Shown here piece by piece: positions 13,099-16,195 of a DNA stretch of 16,195 nucleotides (position 1 is its first letter; every line of letters starts with the position of its first letter). The translations under genes were made by a program, and so were the position numbers. The stretch lies in the NCBI GenBank assembly GCA_913774725.1, contig CAJYIG010000151.1, positions 1-16,195 of the forward strand. The letters are read 5' to 3'. Under the pieces are notes generated by a model, which did no database searches, was not told where the DNA came from, and saw nothing but the letters and a program-made list of their open reading frames with translations. Source of the DNA: an uncultured Curtobacterium sp. GTDB taxonomy: Bacteria; Actinomycetota; Actinomycetes; Actinomycetales; Microbacteriaceae.

Positions 13099-14369
13099 GC
13101 CCGTACCAGGTACCCTCCCCGGGCTCGCGGCCCGATCTCGATGCGGCCGCCCACCGCGGCGACACGCTCCCGCATGCCGACGTGTCCCAGTCCGCTGCCG
13201 GCCGCGCCACGGGCCGCACGGGCGCCGTGTCCGTCGTCCGCGACCTCCACCTCGATGCCGTCGTCGAGGTAGCGCAGCCGCAGGTCCGCGCGGGCCGTCG
13301 GTCCGGCGTGCTTCACGATGTTCGTCACAGCCTCCTGCGCGATCCGGAACGCGACCGCGCCGACGGTCGGCGGGACGGCGCGTTCGTCGCCGACGACCAC
13401 GTACTCGCCGTCGTGGCCGGCGGTGCGCACGGCCTCGACGAGTTCCGGCATGCGCCCGAGCCCGGCCGTGCTCGGCGCTGAGTCGGTCGCGTTCGCAGCC
13501 GAGTCGGTGCCGTTCCCGACGCGGTCGTCCTCGCGCAGGGTCCCCAGCATGCGCCGGAGCTCCGCGACCGCTGTCCGCGCGCTGTCTTCGACCACCGTGA
13601 GCGACGCGGTCGCCTGGGCCGGATCGCGGACGACCACGCGTCGCGCGGCCCCGGCCTGGACGCCCATCAGCGACACGTGGTGCGCGACCACGTCGTGCAG
13701 TTCCCGCGCGATCCGCACTCGCTCGAGGGTGAGCGCCTGGGCAGCGGTGCGCTCCCGCTCGGACGTGAGCTCGGCTGTGCGTTCGGTGAGGTCCTGCTTC
13801 GCGACCGCGGCCGCCCAAGCCCGGTTGCCGGCGTACCAGGCGCCACCGAAGTAGAGCACGTTGATGAGGATGTTGACCAGCGAGTACGCGACGTACGGCG
13901 GGATGAGTGCGTCCTCGTCGTTCGGCAGGGCACTCGGCACCGCCCACCCGAACGAGAGCGAGACGAACACCCAGGCGAACATCCCGCCGATGATCACCCA
14001 GCGGACCGCCTCGGCACGGACGCGGTCCGAGCACCAGGCGCCCACCGTGTAGAGCGCGATGAAGAGCGTGAAGTTGACGAGGACGATCTCGGGCACGTGG
14101 AGCAGCTGCGTCGCGGCGAACGCCAGCGCGGACACGACGGCGACCGTCATCGGCCACCGGCGGCGGAACGCGATCGGTGCGGCGTTCGCGACGACCATCA
14201 GCGCCGAGACCCACCACGGTGCCTGCTCGTCCTCGTACACGCCCGCGGCGCCGTACAGCGTCGTCGTGACGGCCAACCCGACACCGAGCACCAGCGCGAG
14301 CAGTGCGTCCTGGCGGTGCTCCCGCGGCCCGACGGGCAGCCGCGCCCACCCCTCCGTCGTCCTCCCCAT
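13080..14369 (-). CDS. Sensor histidine kinase (NarL-type partner, HisKA_3)
   Basis: A 429-aa membrane kinase. Five or six hydrophobic segments occupy about residues 20-180, then a helical linker (185-215), the HisKA_3 motif ERVRIARELHDVVAHHVSLMG with phospho-His225, and an ATPase domain. The N-box is RIAQEAVTNIVKHA (342-355) and the G-boxes are VADDGHG and GSGLGHVGMRERV. A Ser/Asp/Thr/Ala linker (about 282-303) separates dimerisation and ATPase parts. There is no extracytoplasmic sensor domain, so sensing is probably within the membrane. ATG 14369 has TAGCGT 7 nt upstream and no Shine-Dalgarno. It is followed by the overlapping regulator gene. Confidence 0.92.
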   Translation of the reverse strand: MGRTTEGWARLPVGPREHRQDALLALVLGVGLAVTTTLYGAAGVYEDEQAPWWVSALMVVANAAPIAFRRRWPMTVAVVSALAFAATQLLHVPEIVLVNFTLFIALYTVGAWCSDRVRAEAVRWVIIGGMFAWVFVSLSFGWAVPSALPNDEDALIPPYVAYSLVNILINVLYFGGAWYAGNRAWAAAVAKQDLTERTAELTSERERTAAQALTLERVRIARELHDVVAHHVSLMGVQAGAARRVVVRDPAQATASLTVVEDSARTAVAELRRMLGTLREDDRVGNGTDSAANATDSAPSTAGLGRMPELVEAVRTAGHDGEYVVVGDERAVPPTVGAVAFRIAQEAVTNIVKHAGPTARADLRLRYLDDGIEVEVADDGHGARAARGAAGSGLGHVGMRERVAAVGGRIEIGPRARGGYLVRAWLPTT

Positions 14370-14376
14370 GCGGGCA

Positions 14377-14382
14377 ACGCTA
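14377..14382 (-). promoter_or_regulatory. -10 box for the histidine kinase gene, overlapping an upstream stop
   Basis: TAGCGT on the minus strand lies exactly 7 nt before the ATG at 14369, consistent with a leaderless transcript. Its first three bases are also the TAG stop codon of the upstream MFS gene. Confidence 0.5.
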
Positions 14383-15561
14383 CCGGGTGGGCACCGCCGA
14401 CCGCAGTCCTCGGCGGGCGACCAGGAGTGGGACGACGGCGGCGACCGCGACGGCGGCCGCTGCCACCGTGAACGTCGTCGCCGTGCCTGCCGGCCCGACC
14501 AGCGCACCGGCGGCCGCCGCCCCGAGCGCCTGCCCGGCGACCAGCACCACGAAGAGCAGCGCGGTGCCCGCGGCCGCGTGCTGCTCGTCGGTCTCGGTCG
14601 TCCACGCGATGAGTGCGCCGGTCGCCGCGGTGTAGGCCCACCCGAAGAGCGCACACGCCACCAGGGCGGCCACGACGAGGTGGGGCAGCAGCCCGAGCGC
14701 GAGGACCGCGACGGCCGCGAGCGTCGTCGTCAGCGACCACGTCCGAGCGGCGGGCATCCCGCTCGTCCACCGGGCCGTAACCGCCACCGAGGCCCCGCCG
14801 ACACCGAGCACGATCCACGCCACGACGGTCGACGCACTCGGCACGCCCGCGCCGACGAGCGCCGAGCGGCCGTACGTCCAAACCGCCGCGGAGCCCGCGC
14901 CGAAGAGCAGGGCGACCACGACCGGCACGACGTGTGCTCCGAACCACGAGCGGTCGGGCAGCGCGGCGCGCTCAGGTCGCCCGGACGTGACCTCGGTGCC
15001 GGTCGGCCGCGCCGCGAGGAACACCACGGCCCCGACCAGCAGTGTCAGGACCCCGGCGACGGTCCACGCAGTCCGCCAGTCCGGCAGCAGCACGAGCGCG
15101 AGCAGCCCGGCGGCGACGAGCCCCGGCCCCGTCCCGGAGTTCACGACCGCCTGTGCCCGGTCGCGTGCCGCGCCGTCGACCAGACCGGCGACCAGCTGCA
15201 CCATCGCCGGCGACGCGAGTCCGGCGCCGGCCGACGCAATCACGGCGGACGCCCCGAACACCGGGGTCGTCGGGCTCGCAGCCATCACGATCGCGCCCGC
15301 GCCCGCCGTGAGCGCCGCGGCGACGACGAGCCACCGGGCGGTCCGGCCCGCGAGGAGGAACCCCGCGACGGCGCCGGCGCAGTACAGGACGGAAGCGGCC
15401 GAGGACACCGCCCCGCCGACGTCCGCCCCGAAGCCGAGGTCGCGCTGCACGTCCGGCAGGAACAGTCCGTACGCCAGGCGCACCAGCCCGTACGTCGAGG
15501 CGACGAGACCGAGCCCGCCGACCACCAGGATGCGAGTCCGCAACGAAAACGACCGTTTCAC
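14380..15561 (-). CDS. MFS transporter (12 TM)
   Basis: A 393-aa membrane carrier of the major facilitator superfamily. It has about 12 hydrophobic segments, beginning ILVVGGLGLVASTYGLVRLAYGLFLPDVQRDLG and with a central polar loop (about 195-215). RTARWLVVAA lies where motif A would be, in degenerate form. Subfamily and substrate are not clear; the start resembles YbfB/CynX-type carriers. The GTG at 15561 is the start; a TAGGGT box lies 7 nt upstream and no Shine-Dalgarno is present. It is divergent from a TetR gene by only 23 nt, so that repressor very likely controls it. Its TAG stop lies within the promoter of the kinase gene. Confidence 0.85.
   Translation of the reverse strand: MKRSFSLRTRILVVGGLGLVASTYGLVRLAYGLFLPDVQRDLGFGADVGGAVSSAASVLYCAGAVAGFLLAGRTARWLVVAAALTAGAGAIVMAASPTTPVFGASAVIASAGAGLASPAMVQLVAGLVDGAARDRAQAVVNSGTGPGLVAAGLLALVLLPDWRTAWTVAGVLTLLVGAVVFLAARPTGTEVTSGRPERAALPDRSWFGAHVVPVVVALLFGAGSAAVWTYGRSALVGAGVPSASTVVAWIVLGVGGASVAVTARWTSGMPAARTWSLTTTLAAVAVLALGLLPHLVVAALVACALFGWAYTAATGALIAWTTETDEQHAAAGTALLFVVLVAGQALGAAAAGALVGPAGTATTFTVAAAAVAVAAVVPLLVARRGLRSAVPTR
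15547..15558. promoter_or_regulatory. Candidate TetR operator overlapping the MFS start
   Basis: AAACG-AC-CGTTT is a perfect inverted repeat with a 2-nt spacer. It sits in codons 2-5 of the MFS gene, and at about -38 to -27 relative to a leaderless tetR start. The position would block both genes. Assignment to the adjacent TetR protein is inference. Confidence 0.45.
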
Positions 15562-15568
15562 ATCTGCG

Positions 15569-15578
15569 ACCCTAGGCT
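15569..15578. promoter_or_regulatory. Overlapping divergent -10 boxes of MFS and TetR genes
   Basis: The 10 bases ACCCTAGGCT hold TAGGCT on the plus strand (15573-15578, 6 nt before the TetR ATG) and TAGGGT on the minus strand (15574-15569, 7 nt before the MFS GTG). They share the central TA. Both spacings fit leaderless starts. RNA polymerase could hardly occupy both at once. Confidence 0.5.
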
Positions 15579-15584
15579 GGCGGC

Positions 15585-16139
15585 ATGGCGATGCGTCCAG
15601 GAACCGAGCAGCGGGTGCTCGACGCTGCCGAGGAGCTCTTCTTCACACGTGGCATCGCGGCGACGCCGATCGACGCCGTGCTCGAGCGCGCGGGGGTGTC
15701 GTCGGCGACGCTCTACCGCGGGTACCCGAGCAAGGAAGCCCTCGTCGCCGCAGCGCTCGACCGGCGCCACCAGGACTGGGTCGCGACCTGGGACCGCGCG
15801 CTCGAGCGGGCGGCGGACGACCGCGGCAGGCTCCTCGCCGTCTTCGACGCGCTCGACGACTTCCGGTCCACCCCGACGGGCTCCCGGTGGTGCGCGTTCC
15901 TCGGGACCGCTGCCGAGTACGTCGATGCCCCGGAGGACCTGCGCGCCGTCCTCGACCGCGAGACCGGCACCCTGCGCCGGCGGCTCACCGAGACGGCCAG
16001 GCCGGTCGTGGGCGATCGTGCCCCAGCGCTCGCCGAACAGCTCCTGCTGGTCGTCTCCGGCGCACTCGCGATGCGCCTGCGCGACCCAGCGGCGGACGCC
16101 GCCACCGCTCGTGCGGTCGCGTCCGCACTCCTGCCCTGA
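15585..16139 (+). CDS. TetR/AcrR-family transcriptional regulator
   Basis: A 184-aa DNA-binding protein. The N-terminal TetR domain reads EQRVLDAAEELFFTRGIAATPIDAVLERAGVSSATLYRGYPSKEALVAAAL (about 8-58), with the helix-turn-helix at about 27-46. The C-terminal ligand/dimer domain is Ala/Leu-rich and has SRWCAFLGTAAEYVD (about 99-113), similar to TetR_C domains of drug-responsive repressors. ATG 15585 is preferred to the ATG two codons later because the TAGGCT box is 6 nt upstream. The neighbour is the divergent MFS gene, its likely target. The effector is unknown. Confidence 0.92.
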   Translation: MAMRPGTEQRVLDAAEELFFTRGIAATPIDAVLERAGVSSATLYRGYPSKEALVAAALDRRHQDWVATWDRALERAADDRGRLLAVFDALDDFRSTPTGSRWCAFLGTAAEYVDAPEDLRAVLDRETGTLRRRLTETARPVVGDRAPALAEQLLLVVSGALAMRLRDPAADAATARAVASALLP

Positions 16140-16156
16140 GGAGCCGGCCCCAGCGC

Positions 16157-16174
16157 GGACGGGAGGCGCGGTGC
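16157..16174. repeat. Left arm of a GGGAGGC palindrome at the window end
   Basis: GGACGGGAGGCGCGGTGC matches the family's left arm exactly (compare 10253-10270). It starts 18 nt past the TetR stop. Instead of the usual centre it runs into a separate hairpin, GGTGACG (16176-16182) and CGTCACC (16189-16195). The right arm, if present, lies beyond the window. Confidence 0.55.
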
Positions 16175-16195
16175 GGGTGACGGGCGTTCGTCACC

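Overview
The window is very GC-rich, with codon third positions almost all G or C, and carries 18 genes packed on both strands. GC content, protein families (LppP/LprE lipoprotein, DUF4383, PLDc_N membrane peptide, NarL-type two-component pair) and leaderless-looking starts point to an actinobacterium, probably Microbacteriaceae and perhaps Curtobacterium-like; that placement is inference. No tRNA, rRNA, transposase, integrase, CRISPR array or phage gene was seen. It reads as ordinary chromosome rich in transport and regulation genes.

Layout. 54-2000 (minus): a 14-TM DHA2-type MFS exporter, and upstream of it a small PLDc_N-type membrane peptide. 2141-4573 (plus): a HIT-family protein, a small lipoprotein, and directly behind it an FtsX-type ABC permease without an ATPase. 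4666-5870 (minus): a DUF1801-like protein and a DUF4383 membrane protein. 6098-7881 (plus): an ABC-2 exporter operon (ATPase plus permease overlapping by ATGA). 7984-8325 (minus): a small DUF3892-like protein. 8498-10199 (plus): an LppP/LprE lipoprotein and a YeiH/UPF0324 anion-exporter-like protein. 10304-12258 (minus): a second ABC exporter of NatA/NatB type. 12389-14369 (minus): a sensor kinase and its response regulator, the latter broken by an apparent one-base deletion. 14380-16139: an MFS transporter (minus) and a TetR regulator (plus) diverging from a 23-bp gap.

How the genes may work together. The kinase/regulator pair sits directly upstream of the NatAB-like exporter on the same strand, so it may control it, as many NarL-type pairs control adjacent ABC exporters. 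The TetR protein very likely controls the divergent MFS gene and itself. The two ABC-2 systems and two MFS carriers give the region an efflux character, but no substrate can be read from the sequence.

Most notable signals: (1) the response-regulator frameshift between receiver and DNA-binding domains; (2) a dispersed palindrome family (core GGGAGGCKCGGTGCC) recurring near gene ends, with pairing partly preserved by covariation; (3) a recurrent TAGCGT-like -10 box 6-7 nt before start codons, suggesting several leaderless transcripts; (4) a compact divergent promoter with overlapping -10 boxes and a candidate operator inside the MFS coding sequence. I found no convincing undescribed biological system.
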